Origin: Incurvaria masculella
Taxonomy: Eukaryota; Arthropoda; Insecta; Lepidoptera; Incurvariidae
Reading direction: 5' to 3'
DNA: 64,000 nucleotides
Assembly: GCA_946894095.1 (NCBI GenBank)
Contig: OX335665.1
Span: 7,698,001-7,762,000, forward strand
Below the pieces are notes generated by a model. It did no database searches and was not told the origin of the DNA. It saw only the letters and a program-made list of their open reading frames with translations. Shown here piece after piece: positions 19,515 through 31,506 of the stretch. The translations under genes were made by a program, and so were the position numbers. Every line of letters begins with the position of its first letter. The first letter of the stretch is position 1.

Positions 19515-19870
19515 TCGAATTTACAGGGGGGCTGCGAAAACCATGCCGGCCGGCCAGGTGCTTCTTCACACCACGTTTGAAGGACCCCAGGTCGTAACTT
19601 GGGGAAAATACCTCGGAAGGGAGTTCATTCCATAGTTTTCCGACCCTATAGATGAAGGATCTAAAAGATCGGTGGGTTCCTATTTTTGGAATGTCGACTG
19701 TGAATATGTGCATTTTCTCCCTGTTCCGCGTTGAGCGAAGGTAGAAAGGGGACGGAGGTGCAGCGTTATGCGGCTCCGACGAGCATTCTCCATGGTAAAG
19801 ACGATAGAATACAGAGAGAGACCCTACATTCCTTCTAAGTAATCCATCTATCTTTACTAGAATATCGAGT
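19515..19870 (-). pseudogene. LINE reverse-transcriptase ORF remnant (C-terminus)
   Basis: The minus strand reads RRNVGSLSVFYRLYHGEC, then FRSFIYRVGKLWNELPSEVF, SPSYDLGSFKRGVKKHL and AGRHGF, the typical C-terminal tail of an insect jockey/CR1-type RT ORF. The 75-codon open part is at 19486-19713. Truncated. Confidence 0.75.
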
Positions 19871-19882
19871 AGATTTCTACTT

Positions 19883-20215
19883 AGGGGGCGTCCATAAATT
19901 ACGTGGGATGATTAAAGGGGGGGGGGGGTCAAGTCAAATCTCATCTAATCTCATGTTGGGGAGAGGGGGGGGTCTCGACAAATATCACGCAATTTTTTCT
20001 CTGATTAAACAAAAAAAAATATTTATGTTTTTTTCTTTTTACAATAACAATCCAACGCGTTTACCTAAGAAACCCACATTCTGAAAAATCTCACGTGAGA
20101 TTGGGGGATGGGGGAGGGGATTGAATAAAATCTCGCGACATCTCACCAAGGGGGTGAGGGAGGGACAGAAAATTAAAAAAAAAAAAACACCTCACGTAAT
20201 TTATGGACGCCCCCT
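19883..20215. mobile_element. MITE with agggggcgtccataaattac termini
   Basis: Left end agggggcgtccataaattac, right end gtaatttatggacgccccct: perfect inverted repeats of at least 20 bp, extended by cacgtga-like words. The interior contains G-runs (about 12 G at 19918-19929) and the inverted pair ctcacgtgagatt / aatctcat. No ORF. Confidence 0.85.
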
Positions 20216-20800
20216 TGTCTGCATGCCTTATACCTGCATTACATAACTTTAAAACAGATAGGCGCCGTTGTTTCGCCTAAGCCTATTTATCATATCAACA
20301 TTAGACTCTCATACCGTCTCGAACTGGATCGAGTTTTGTTGTGAACTAGTTTCGAACTCCTAGATAAAACCGGCTCGCGACGCATAAATGTTATCTGCGT
20401 TGCTCAGGAGGCGCGAACAACACAATCTCGCCGAATCTTTATCAGATAAGTCGAAAAGCGTGGAAAGTATCAACATTCGACAGGTATACAACTGTGTTAT
20501 GTAACCTCTAAGGGGTCCATTCAAAACAAGAGTGAGTTCGAGTTCGGGAGTGAGTTAACCTAAAAATAGCTGGGAAATATATTATTATTTAAATAACGGA
20601 TCCGTTATTTATACTTCCAACGTATTTATGGGACAAACCAGATTTTTACCTAACTGTAATGATGTTCTAGAAGTGTGGAAACAGTAACTATTTAAAAAAG
20701 TGAGTTGATATTTAGTGGCGAATTTGAACTCACTCTTACTCTGAATGGACCCCCAGATGCCAATAAATGCACAAAGTACCTGCTGATTGAGTAAAATATA
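20216..20800. other. Unassigned intron sequence
   Basis: No repeat or exon recognised. The words gaatggaccc at 20746 and ggggtccattc at 20513 are inverted, so 20513-20755 may be a further small foldback element. Confidence 0.3.
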
Positions 20801-20814
20801 CTTATAAATTCTCT

Positions 20815-21330
20815 GTGTTTTCCATCCAGTTCAACGTAGCCCTGCTCATAAAGGGAAGGTCTTGGCATGGCACCTAATTCCTTCGGGAATGTGGTGCATC
20901 GGGCTAATATCATAACGGTAGTTGTGTGGTATTAGCCATCAATGTCAGGATGCATAAAAACATAATTTTTTTTTGTACTAAATCTATTTAGTGAGTATGT
21001 CTTTGAGTGGCTCTTAGCTTAGTGGCGGAGGGATTTGCCTTGCATGCCAGAGGTCTGGGTTCAAATCTCCGCCCCAATCATTCAATTTCTTTCTCTTTCT
21101 GAGTTGGGTAACTACATTTCGTCACGACTGAGAGCTGCTAGATGGTTCGGAATCCATGTAAAACTTGGTAAAAATAGGTTAAGCCCGCACGGGCTGTTAC
21201 CATCGCATTGGATGATAAGATGGTCGAAGAAGCAACGAAATATTGTCCGTGTTTTCTATCCAGTTGTATGTTGCCATGCTTATAAAGGGAGCTCCTGGCT
21301 AGCACCTAATTCCTTGGGGAATCTGCGTAA
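20815..21330 (+). mobile_element. Two adjacent SINE copies
   Basis: 20815-20955 is a body/tail fragment (ccatccagttcaacgtagcc to catcaatgtcaggatgca). 21009-21330 starts with a clear tRNA-like head (cttagcttagtggcggaggg; ccagaggtctgggttcaaat) and continues with the body (ccgagttgggtaactaca-like to gctcctggctagcaccta). Plus strand. Confidence 0.7.
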
Positions 21331-21559
21331 CAATTTCTTATTTCCAACCTCAGAGTGGTCAGTCCGAGTTCTCACCTAAATGGGCGTATACGGAACTTCG
21401 AAGTTACGTTAAAACGTCAAACCCCATACAAGTGTTTACTAGTTATTCGGTGGTTTTACTTCTTCAAACTGTCAAAATCAAACTAGGACCTCCGATTTGT
21501 ATGAAAACGCGGAGTCGGCGTAAACGGCAACGTCAACGTATTTACGGCGACGAGACGTA

Positions 21560-21844
21560 GGGCCGATAGCACAAAAGGACAAAAAATCAAAATCAACGTC
21601 AAAGTATGATTGAACACGTCACTTTGTGTGGACAGTATGGAAGAAAATCTATGCGGTTCACTAAAAGTAACGTGTTTGAACATTGATAAACTCAGCCGTT
21701 TCTTCGTGCAACCGGGGCTTAGACTGCTAAATCAAACTGAGCCATTGCACGAAGAGATGGCCGAGTTAATCAATATTCAAACACGTCACTTTTAGTGAAC
21801 CGCAAGGAGTTGCTTCCATACTGTCCATACAAAGTGACGTGTTT
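21560..21844. mobile_element. Foldback element with aacacgtcactttgt arms
   Basis: Inverted words: aacacgtcactttgtgtgga at 21613 against tccatacaaagtgacgtgtt at 21824, and gcggttcactaaaag at 21652 against cttttagtgaaccgc near 21789. Related fragments lie at 47397-47548 and, inverted, at 22425-22486. Class unknown. Confidence 0.65.
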
Positions 21845-23290
21845 AATAGAATAGAATAGAATAAAGAATAGAATAGAATAAATGTTTATTTCCTCATTTA
21901 AACAGTAACAGTTTTGTATACAATACTCGTAACTAAGAACTAAGAGGAAAAGGGAGCCAACTCAGCTAACGTACAACTCCCTCGTGATGAGAGTGATGCA
22001 GCGCTGATCTTCCGTTGGTCCTAACACACTTAAGGATAGGACATAATATATGTAATCAGCTATCACCACTAAGAATAATAAAATACAGGCTAGGCAACAT
22101 TAATTACACAGGCTATATATATGTATCAATAACAGAGTAAGAACACGTTTTCTACCAGACATAACATTAGGTGAAAAAAAAAAACAAAAACACGGAACAT
22201 CCAAAACAGGTCATAATATGGAAATGGATGTAAAGAAAAAATGTAGCATAGAACATAGAACTGTAAGTGAAGATAACGTAATATTCAAATTAAATGCAAT
22301 TAACAAAACTTAAATAACAATCAAAACTGAATACATTTTCAGCACGATCCCGATCAGATTCAAGGGATAGCCTGTTGCGACTCTAGAAGCCAAGCTTTGC
22401 ACGCCCGCTTAAAACCAATAATGCTAATCATATGTTGACGTTGACTTTGATTTTTTGTGCTTTCGTGCACTCGGCCCTGAGACTCGCAAATGTTAGTGAG
22501 CTTAACGCACACTGCGCGCGCTCTTCTATTTCTCCATACATTTAAAAACACCAGTCGATCGGTTTGCCCACAGAACAATTAGGAGGTAAGAATTGAGAAG
22601 TGGGCGGAACTCGCGCGCCGGTCTTTAGCGGGGACCCGCTCACTTCATACGCGCATGATTCACTCCTCTGCGGCTGTCCTGTGCATTAACTTATCCGTGA
22701 TACAATCTAAATTGAAAAGGAGTAATGCCGTACTGTGCCATAATAACGTGCTAACACGACCGCCGGTGCACAACCTTCATAATGGAGGAGTTTCGTATCA
22801 CCGGTAAGTTTCATTTACATGAATAGCGATAAAACTTACGACAAATGCATTACGAAATAATATGGCGTCGCGGCGTCGTGTTGCTCGCCGGGTCATGTCT
22901 CGCTACGTTGTTTGTGACCACGTGCGTGTGAGGCGCTCGGCCGTGTTCGAAAGTGACGTAACATTTGATTGCAAACAGTATTGGAATTCCAACTTAGAGT
23001 CATTACGTTAAGGTTCATATTTACTAAACAAATGTGGATTTATTGTTTGGTTATCGATTAAGAAGGGATAGCCAATTGCGACTGTTATACATTCGCGGAG
23101 CAAAAAGGTCTTAAGTAAAACGGTAACAGCGGTCCTGGAACAAATTTACAAACGTTTCACTTCCTGCCTCCTCAATATTCCGTGGGTTTGCCGTACACGC
23201 CAATTTAGGTGACAACTGAGACTTCGGGTACAGTCATAACGTTTCAAATCCAGACACTCACTTTAGGCACATAAAAATGTTAGCGGTCGA
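21845..23290. other. AT-rich intron DNA with (AATAG)n run
   Basis: An agaataga-type microsatellite at 21845-21882 is followed by a sequence like a LINE 3' end. Bases 22425-22486 hold a fragment of the foldback family above. 22600-22960 is mildly GC-richer. No exon recognised. Confidence 0.4.
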
Positions 23291-23525
23291 AGCGAGAGTA
23301 ACCTCGGGAAATTTCGGCCTTCCTCGGCTAAACACGGCGCGGGCGCCGCGGGAAGGGCGAAAAAAGCAAAGCGAGCAAACGGGTCGTCGGCGCCGCAGTA
23401 TCCAGTGACGTTCGAGACGTGCCCCGCGCCGCCCGCCGCCGCCGCTGTGCACCGCTGCTCCTGGGTGAAAATTTGTGTTCGGGGTCGCCGCCGGCGCCGC
23501 CAGTGTGAAGTGTCCAAAGTCAATA
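23291..23525 (+). promoter_or_regulatory. GC/CpG-rich segment upstream of the transposase-derived ORF
   Basis: About 230 bp rich in CG dinucleotides (gcgcgggcgccgcgggaagg, cgcgccgcccgccgccgc) in an otherwise AT-rich intron, ending at the ATG at 23526. It may be a promoter or 5' UTR of that gene. Inference from composition only. Confidence 0.35.
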
Positions 23526-25191
23526 ATGCCGCGCATTACACCAATTCAGCGGATGACCATCGTTGCGCTCAGTGAGTCGGGATATACCCCCACTCAAATA
23601 GCTGCACGATTGGGGGTTGCCGTAAGTAAACTATTTCATACCTTTTGTTTTATAGCGATTATGTTTATTAGGAATAGGAATGACTCAAAGCAGCCAGACA
23701 TTTGTAGAACCTTTTTTAAATCTAAGATTTTATTAAAAAATACGTGACCTCAGGAAAAATAAACGAAGAGAAAGTAGATTAATAAAACTTAAATAGGCCC
23801 AAAGATACTAAGGAAACTCACTATTACACATATTTTGTAGTGAATAGTTATTAAAACCTGCCAATATAATCCCTAAATTATTTGGTTGTTGTATAATGTA
23901 TTTTTTCTTCAATTACCAATGTTTGTTGGATTTAAAATTTTAACAACAATAATGAAACGAATTAGTGTTATCCTGAATGAACGGAAAATAGGAATCATTT
24001 TACACGCATTCTCATTGTTCGCTATAATTAGATGTTACCTAGGAATGTTGTCAAATAAATTAAAAAAAAATAAAAAAATATTTTTAGTTTACCTAAGTAA
24101 ACTGAAAATATTTTTTTATTGTTAATTTCATTTTCAGTCGCCCATGTTAATAGTTTTTCAAAATATTTACCGATATTTATCTTTCAGAGTTGATTAGGTA
24201 TCATAATAATATATATTTTTTAAAACATGTGGAACTATATTTTTGAATATGAAATATTAAAAAATATATATTTCCTCTATTTTAAGGAACTTTTACAAAT
24301 ACTAAGCATCTGTTTCTTATGCTCTCCGAGAACATTATTATTACAATTTATTACCTACGACTGCGCTAGACAGAGCGGCTATGACGGCGGCGCGGGGGAG
24401 TTTAGAGGGAAGCGAGGAATTGTAAAAGGGTCACCTCAAAGCGCGCGCGCACCTCCCCCGCCCTCCGCGCCGCGTGTCAGAACACCGCGTCTCAGTAGGT
24501 ATATGTTAGCTGTTACCGTTCCTAAAACTTAATGGAAAGTAGCTATATGACAATTTGACTAAGATCTAATATTGCGAGTAAATTAGAGTGGACAGTGTAT
24601 AGGCTGCGATGGGCCTACTGACAAGTGGATTAGATTATGCGCGTTCAAAGCATACCTAGACGCACAAATATTTTCTAAACAAGGGCAACGTTTCTTAAAA
24701 TACTGATTTTTTTTTAGCTTAATAAAAACACATACTTAATAAGTAAACTTTGTTCTTTTTAAGATACTGAATCAACTCTGAAAGTATACTTACGATAATA
24801 TTTGATTCAAGACTATTAAGACTATTAATTAATTTATTTTTGTTCCCAGAGAGCAACTGTATACCTGTGGTTACAGCGCTACGGTGACAGGGAAAATGTC
24901 GACCCTCTACCACCAACACCCAGGCAGCGGGTAACCACGGGAGAACAGGATGAGCAGATTCTGGCTGCCCACCGCGCGCAACCGTTCCCGCCAACCGCAG
25001 AAACGGCCCACGAGCACGGAGTCAAGCCCATCATCATCAGACAGCGGCTTCGCGAGGGTGGGCTTCGTTGTCGACGATACGCGCGCAAGCCACAACTTAC
25101 TCTCGGGCATATGGAGGACCGGGTTGCCCAATATTCAAGGGCGAATGGGCCCTTGAATATTACGACTTCGATTGGATCAACGAAGTCGTAA
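23526..25191 (+). pseudogene. Tc1/mariner-type transposase DNA-binding domain, two exons, frame-broken
   Basis: Exon 1 (23526-23621, 32 codons) reads MPRITPIQRMTIVALSES, then GYTPTQIAARLGVA, followed by a strong donor GTAAGTAA. Exon 2 (24850-25191) follows acceptor gttcccag and reads on in frame: RATVYLWLQRYGDRENVD, then RQRVTTGEQDEQILAAHR, VKPIIIRQRLREGGLRCRR and YARKPQLTLGHMEDRVA. These are the two helix-turn-helix halves of the paired-like N-terminus of Tc1-type transposases (IAARLGV..ATVYLWLQRY; IIIRQRLREGGLR.RR..RKP.LT). After about residue 130 the frame departs: the +1 frame carries YYDFDWINEVVIFT, which resembles the segment before the first catalytic Asp, but the sequence then enters the satellite. 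No DDE catalytic core is present. The intron argues against a simple transposon copy: possibly a domesticated DNA-binding gene, later broken, or an intron-bearing transposase. Confidence 0.65.
23622..24849 (+). other. Putative intron of the transposase-derived gene
   Basis: 1,228 bp, strongly AT-rich, GT-AG borders in phase 0. It includes a GC-rich island at 24360-24490 (gacggcggcgcgggggag; cctcccccgccctccgcgcc). Confidence 0.5.
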
Positions 25192-25197
25192 TATTCA
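25130..25197. repeat. Two overlapping perfect hairpins at the satellite border
   Basis: Arms 25130-25142 and 25149-25161 (aatattcaagggc / gcccttgaatatt), and arms 25154-25170 and 25181-25197 (tgaatattacgacttcg / cgaagtcgtaatattca, 10-nt loop). The hairpins share 25154-25161, so they are mutually exclusive or form a branched structure. Confidence 0.9.
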
Positions 25198-25203
25198 CAA
25201 TAT

Positions 25204-28200
25204 TCCTATAGTTGAGCCACGGCCAGTCGCAACGTTTGAAGAGTAACCCATCCAGTAACCAACCGCACCCAGTATTGGTTAACCTCCAGTCAGTCTGTCC
25301 AACATCTTAAGTAAGGAAGGGAACCTATAGGTGAACCACGGCCAGGCTCAACGTTTGAAGAGTAACCCATCCAGAAACTGACTACACCCAGTATTGCTTA
25401 ACCTACTGTCCGGCTGTCTAACATCTAATTAAGCAAGGAAGGGATCCTATAGTTGAACCACGACTAGCCTCAACGATTGAAGAGTAACCCATACAGAAAC
25501 CGACTGCACCCAGTATTGCTTAACCTCCAGTCCGTCTGTCTAACATCTTCTTAAGTAAGGAAGGGACCCTATAGTTAAACCACGTCCAGCCTCAACGTTT
25601 GAAGAATAGGCCATCCAGTATCCGACTGCACCCAGTATTGCTTAACCTCCAGTCCGTCTGTCCAATATATTCTTCAGTAAGAAAGGGATCCTATAGTTGA
25701 CACATGGCGAGGTAACCCTTGAAGAATAACCCATCCCGTAACCGACTGCACCCAGAACTGGTTAACCTCCAGTCCGTCCGTCCAACATCTTCTTAACTGA
25801 GGAGGGGGTCCTTTAGTTGAACCACGGCGCCTCAACGTTTGAAGAATAACCCATCCAGAAACGGACTGCACCCAGTATTGCTTAACCTCCAGTCTGTCCG
25901 TCTAACATCTTCTTAAGTGAGGAAGGGATCCTATAGTTGAACCACTCCCAGCCTCAACGTTTGAAGAGTAGCCCATCCAGTAACCGACTGCACCCAGTAT
26001 TGCTTAACCTCCAGTCCGTCTGTTCAATATATTCCTGGGTAAGGAACAGATCCTGTAGTTGAATTACGGCCAGCCTTCATCTTTGAAGAGTAACCCATCC
26101 AGAAACTGGCTGCACCCAGTATTGCTTAACCTCCAGTCCGTCAGTCCAATATATTCTTGAGTAAGGAAGGGATCCTATAGTTGACACATGGCGAGGTAAC
26201 CCTTGAAGAATAACCCATCCCGTAACCGACTGCACCCAGTATTGGTTAACCTCCAGTCCGTCCGTCCAACATCTTCTTAAGTGAGGAAGGGATCCTATAG
26301 TTGAACCACGGCGCCTCAACGTTTGAAGAATAACCCATCCAGAAACCGACTGCACCCAGTATTGCTTAACCTCCAGTCTGTCCGTCTAACATCTTCTTAA
26401 GTGAGGAAGGGATCCTATAGTTGAACCACTCCCAGCCTTAACGTTTGATGAGTAGCCCATCCAGTAACCGACTGCACCCAGTATTGCTTTACCTCCAGTC
26501 CGTCTGTTCAATATATTCCTGAGTAAGGAACAGATCCTGTAGTTGAACTACGGCCAGCCTTCATCTTTGAAGAGTAACCCATCCAGAAACTGGCTGCACC
26601 CAGTATTGCTTAACCTCCAGTCCGTCTGTCCAATATCTTCTTAAGTAAGGAAGGGATCCTATAGTTAAACCACGCCCAGCCTCAACGTTTGAAGAGTAGC
26701 CCATCCAGTAACCGACTGCACCCAGTATTGCTTAACCTCCAGTCCGTCTATCCAATATATTCCTGAGTAAGGAACAGATCCTGTAGTTGAACTACGGCCA
26801 GCCTTCATCTTTGAAGAGTAACCCATCCAGAAACTGGCTGCACCCAGTATTGGTTTACCTCCAGTCCGTCTGTCCAACATCTATTTAAGTAAGGAAGGGA
26901 TCCTATAGTTGAGCCACGGCCAGTCGCAACGTTTGAAGAGTAACCCATCCAGAAACCGACTGCACCCAGTATTGCTTAACCTACTGTCTACCTACTGTCC
27001 GTCTGTCCAACATCTATTTAAGTAAGGAAGGGATCCTATAGTTGAGCCACGGCCAGTCGCAACGTTTGAAGAGTGACCCATCCAGTAACCGACTGCACCC
27101 AGTATTCCTTAACCGCAATTCCGTCTGTCCAACATCTTCTAAAGTAAGGAAGGTATCCTATAGTTGAACCACGGCCAGCCTCAACGTTTGAAGAGTAACC
27201 CATCCAGAAACCGACTGCACCCAGTATTGGTTAATCTCCAGTCAGTCAGTCCAACATCTTGTTAAGTAAGGAAGGGATCCTATAGTTGACACATGGCGAG
27301 GTAACCCTTGAAGAATAACCCATCCCGTAACCGACTGCACCCAGTATTGGTTAACCTCCAGTCCGTCCGTCCAACATCTTCTTAAGTGAGGAAGGGATCC
27401 TATAGTTGAACCACGGCGCCTCAACGTTTGAAGAATAACCCATCCAGAAACCGACTGCACCCAGTATTGCTTAACCTCCAGTCTGTCCGTCTAACATCTT
27501 CTTAAGTGAGGAAGGGATCCTATAGTTGAACCACTCCCAGCCTTAACGTTTGAAGAGTAGCCCATCCAGTAACCGACTGCACCCAGTATTGCTTTACCTC
27601 CAGTCCGTCTGTTCAATATATTCCTGAGTAAGGAACAGATCCTGTAGTTGAACTACGGCCAGCCTTCATCTTTGAAGAGTAACCCATCCAGAAACTGGCT
27701 GCACCCAGTATTGCTTAACCTTCAGTCCGTCTGTCCAACATCTTCTTAAGTAAGGAAGGGATCCTATAGTTAAACCACGGCCAGCCTCAACGTTTGAAGA
27801 GTAGCCCATCCAGTAACCGACTGCACCCAGTATTGCTTTACCTCCAGTCCGTCTGTCCAACATCTTTTTAAGTGAGGAATGGATCCTATAGTTGAGCCAC
27901 GGCCAGCCTCAACGTTTGAAGAGTAGCCCATCCAGTAACCGACTGCACCCAGTATTGCTTAACCTCCAGTCCGTCTGTCCAATATATTCCTGAGCAAGGA
28001 ACAGATCCTGTAGTTGAACGACGGCCAGCCTTCATCTTTGAAGAGTAACCCATCCAGAAACCGACTGCACCCAGTATTGCTTAACCTCCAGTCTGTCTGT
28101 CTAACCTCTTCTTAAGTAAGGAAGGGATCCTATAGTTGACACACGGCCAGGTAACCCTTGAAGAATAACCCATCCCGTAAGCGACTGCACCCAGTATTGG

Positions 28201-31200
28201 TAAATCTCCAGTCCGTCCGTCCATCATCTTCTTAAGTAAGGAAGGGATCCTATAGTTGAACCACGCCCAGCCTCAACGTTTGAAGAGTAGCCCATCCAGT
28301 AACCGACTGCACCCAGTATTGCTTAACCTCCAGTCCGTCTGTTCAATAAATTCCTGAGTAAGGAACAGATCCTGTAGTTTAATTACGGCCAGCCTTCATC
28401 TTTGAAGAGTAACCCATCCAGAAACTGGCTGCACCCAGTATTGCTTAACCTTCAGTCCGTCTGTCCAACATCTTCTTAAGTAAGGAAGGGATCCTATAGT
28501 TAAACCACGCCCAGCCTCAACGTTTGAAGAGTAGCCCATCCAGTAACCGACTGCACCCAGTATTGCTTAACCTCCAGTCCGTCTATCCAATATATTCCTG
28601 AGTAAGGAACAGATCCTGTAGTTGAACTACGGCCAGCCTTCATCTTTGAAGAGTAACCCATCCAGAAACTGGCTGCACCCAGTATTGCTTAACCTTCAGT
28701 CCGTCTGTCCAACATCTTCTTAAGTGAGGAAGGGATCCTATAGTTGACACATGGCGAGGTAACCCTTGAAGAATAACCCATCCCGTAACCGACTGCACCC
28801 AGAACTGGTTAACCTCCAGTCCGTCCGTCCAACATCTTCTTAACTGAGGAAGGGGTCCTTTAGTTGAACCACAGCGCCTCAACGTTTGAAGAATAACCCA
28901 TCCAGAAACGGACTTCACCCAGTATTGCTTAACCTTCAGTCTGTCCGTCTAACATCTTCTTAAGTGAGGAAGGGATCCTATAGTTGAACCACTCCCAGCC
29001 TCAACGTTTGAAGAGTAGCCCATCCAGTAACCGACTGCACCCAGTATTGCTTAACCTCCAGTCCGTCTGTTCAATATATTCCTGAGTAAGGAGCAGATCC
29101 TGTAGTTGAATTACGGCCAGCCTTCATCTTTGAAGAGTAACCCATCCAGAAACTGGCTGCACCCAGTATTGCTTAACCTTCAGTCCGTCTGTCCAACATC
29201 TTCTTAAGTAAGAAAGGGATCCTATAGTTGACACACGGCCAGGTAACACTTGAAGAATAACCCATCCCGTAACCGACTGCACCCAGTATTGGTTAACCTC
29301 CAGTCCGTCAATCCAATATATTCTTGAGTAAGGAAGGGATCCTATAGTTGAACCACGGCGCCTCAATGTTTGAAGAGTAGCCCATCCAGTAACCGACTGC
29401 ACCCAGTATTGCTTTACCTCCAGTCCGTCTGTCCAATATATTCCTGAGTAAGGAACAGATCCTGTAGTTGAACTACGGCCAGCCTTCATCTTTGAAGAGT
29501 AACCCATCCAGAAACTGGCTGCACCCAGTATTGCTTAACCTTCAGTCTGTCTGTCCAACATCTTCTTAAGTAAGGAAGGGATCCTATAGTTGAACCACGG
29601 CGCCTCAACGTTTGAAGAGTAGCCCATCCAGTAACCGACTGCACCCAGTATTGCTTAACCTCCAGCCCGTCTGTTCAATATATTCCTGAGTAAGGAACAG
29701 ATCCTGTAGTTGAACTACGGCCAGCCTTCATCTTTGAAGAGTAACCCATCCAGAAACTGGCTGCACCCAGTATTGCTTAACCTTCAGTCCGTCTGTCCAA
29801 CATCTTCTTAAGTGAGGAAGGGATCCTATAGTTGAACCACGGCCAGCCTCAACGTTTGAAGAATAACCCATCCAGAAACCGACTGCACCCAGTATTGCTT
29901 AACCTCCAGTCTGTCTGTTTAACCTCTTCTTAAGTAAGGAAGGGATCCTATAGTTGACACACGGCCAGGTAACCCTTGAAGAATAACCCATCCCGTAACC
30001 GACTGCACCCAGTATTGGTTAATCTCCAGTCCGTCCGTCCATCATCTTCTTAAGTAAGGAAGGGATCCTATAGTTGAACCACGCCCAGCCTCAACGTTTG
30101 AAGAGTAGCCCATCCAGTAACCGACTGCACCCAGTATTGCTTAACCTCCAGTCCGTCTGTTTAATATATTCCTGAGTAAGGAACAGATCCTGTAGTTGAA
30201 TTACGGCCAGCCTTCATCTTTGAAGAGTAACCCATCCAGAAACTGGCTGCACCCAGTATTGCTTAACCTCCAGTCCGTCTGTCCAACATCTTCTTAAGTA
30301 AGAAAGGGATCCTATAGTTGACACACGGCCAGGTAACCCTTGAAGAATAACCCATCCCGTAACCGACTGCACCCAGTATTGGTTAACCTCCAGTCCGTTC
30401 GTCCAACATCTTCTTAAGTGAGGAAGGGATCCTATAGTTGAACCACGGCCAGCCTCAACGTTTGAAGAGTAGCCCATCCAGTAACCGACTGCACCCAGTA
30501 TTGCTTAACCTCCAGTCCGTCTGTCCAATATATTCCTGAGTAAGGAACAGATCCTGTAGTTGAACTACGGCTAGCCTTCATCTTTGAAGAGTAACCCATC
30601 CAGAAACTGGCTGCACCCAGTATTGCTTAACCTTCAGTCCGTCTGTCCAACATCTTCTTAAGTAAGGAAGGGATCCTATAGTTGAACCACGCCCAGCCTC
30701 AACATTTGAAGAGTAGCCCAGCCAGTAACCGACTGCACCCAGTATTGGTTTACCTCCAGTCCGTCTGTCCAACATCTATTTAAGTAAGGAAGGGATCCTA
30801 TAGTTGAGCCACGGCCAGTCGCAACGTTTGAAGAGTAACCCATCCAGAAACCGACTGCACCCAGTATTGCTTAACCTACTGTCTACCTACTGTCCGTCTG
30901 TCCAACATCTATTTAAGTAAGGAAGGGATCCTATAGTTGAGCCACGGCCAGTCGCAACGTTTGAAGAGTGACCCATCCAGTAACCGACTGCACCCAGTAT
31001 TCCTTAACCGCAATTCCGTCTGTCCAACATCTTCTAAAGTAAGGAAGGTATCCTATAGTTGAACCACGGCCAGCCTCAACGTTTGAAGAGTAACCCATCC
31101 AGAAACCGACTGCACCCAGTATTGGTTAATCTCCAGTCAGTCAGTCCAACATCTTGTTAAGTAAGTAAGGGATCCTATAGTTGACTCACGGCCAGCCTCA

Positions 31201-31276
31201 AGGTTTGAAGAGTAACCGATGCAGTAACTGACTGCACCCAGTATTGCTTAGCCTCCAGTCCATCAGTCCGACATCT
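25204..31276 (-). repeat. ~121-bp satellite, about 50 monomers, derived from the 5S-like SINE head
   Basis: Spacing of the gggatcctatag word is 121-122 bp across the array. Read on the minus strand a monomer contains ggttaagcaatactgggtgc, then tctggatgggttactcttc, gttgaggctggccgtggttc and cccttccttacttaag. The 5S-headed SINE (6985-7100) reads agttaagcaacgctgggtcc, ttggatgggtgacc, gaggctggccgtggttcgg and ccccttccttactta in the same order. The monomer therefore covers the 5S-like head plus the first bases of the SINE body, closed by a spacer containing gttggacagacggactggag. Minus-strand frames through the array are spurious because the period is not a multiple of 3. Confidence 0.92.
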
Positions 31277-31506
31277 CCTTCTCAATTATTTGTGGCGGAC
31301 AAAGATTTTACAAATCTCGATCCCTAAGAAAATTTTTTCACCTATCCAACGGCCTGGCTTAATTGAAACAATAATGACAATACTCAATAAATAGGTAAAA
31401 AAAATAAATATATAAATTGCAAGATACACGATTAATTTTATTGAAATATCCTTTCCATCTCGCCTCTATGCTATCTCCTAAAATCACGAGGTCACGCGCC
31501 GATTAC
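31277..31506. other. AT-rich intron sequence between satellite and candidate alternative exon
   Basis: No features recognised apart from AT-rich runs. Confidence 0.4.

Noticed and set aside
21009..21080. Possible tRNA gene
   Set aside because: Box A and B are present, but the acceptor stem does not close and the sequence runs into the SINE body; same for 14727-14795 and 60205-60275.
25674..30775. Repeated minus-strand frames (GWVILQTLRRRGST, YWVQSVTGW types)
   Set aside because: Translations of the ~121-bp satellite, whose period is not a multiple of three; no start or splice logic.
25204..31276. CRISPR-like array
   Set aside because: Monomers are contiguous without unique spacers, in eukaryotic DNA.
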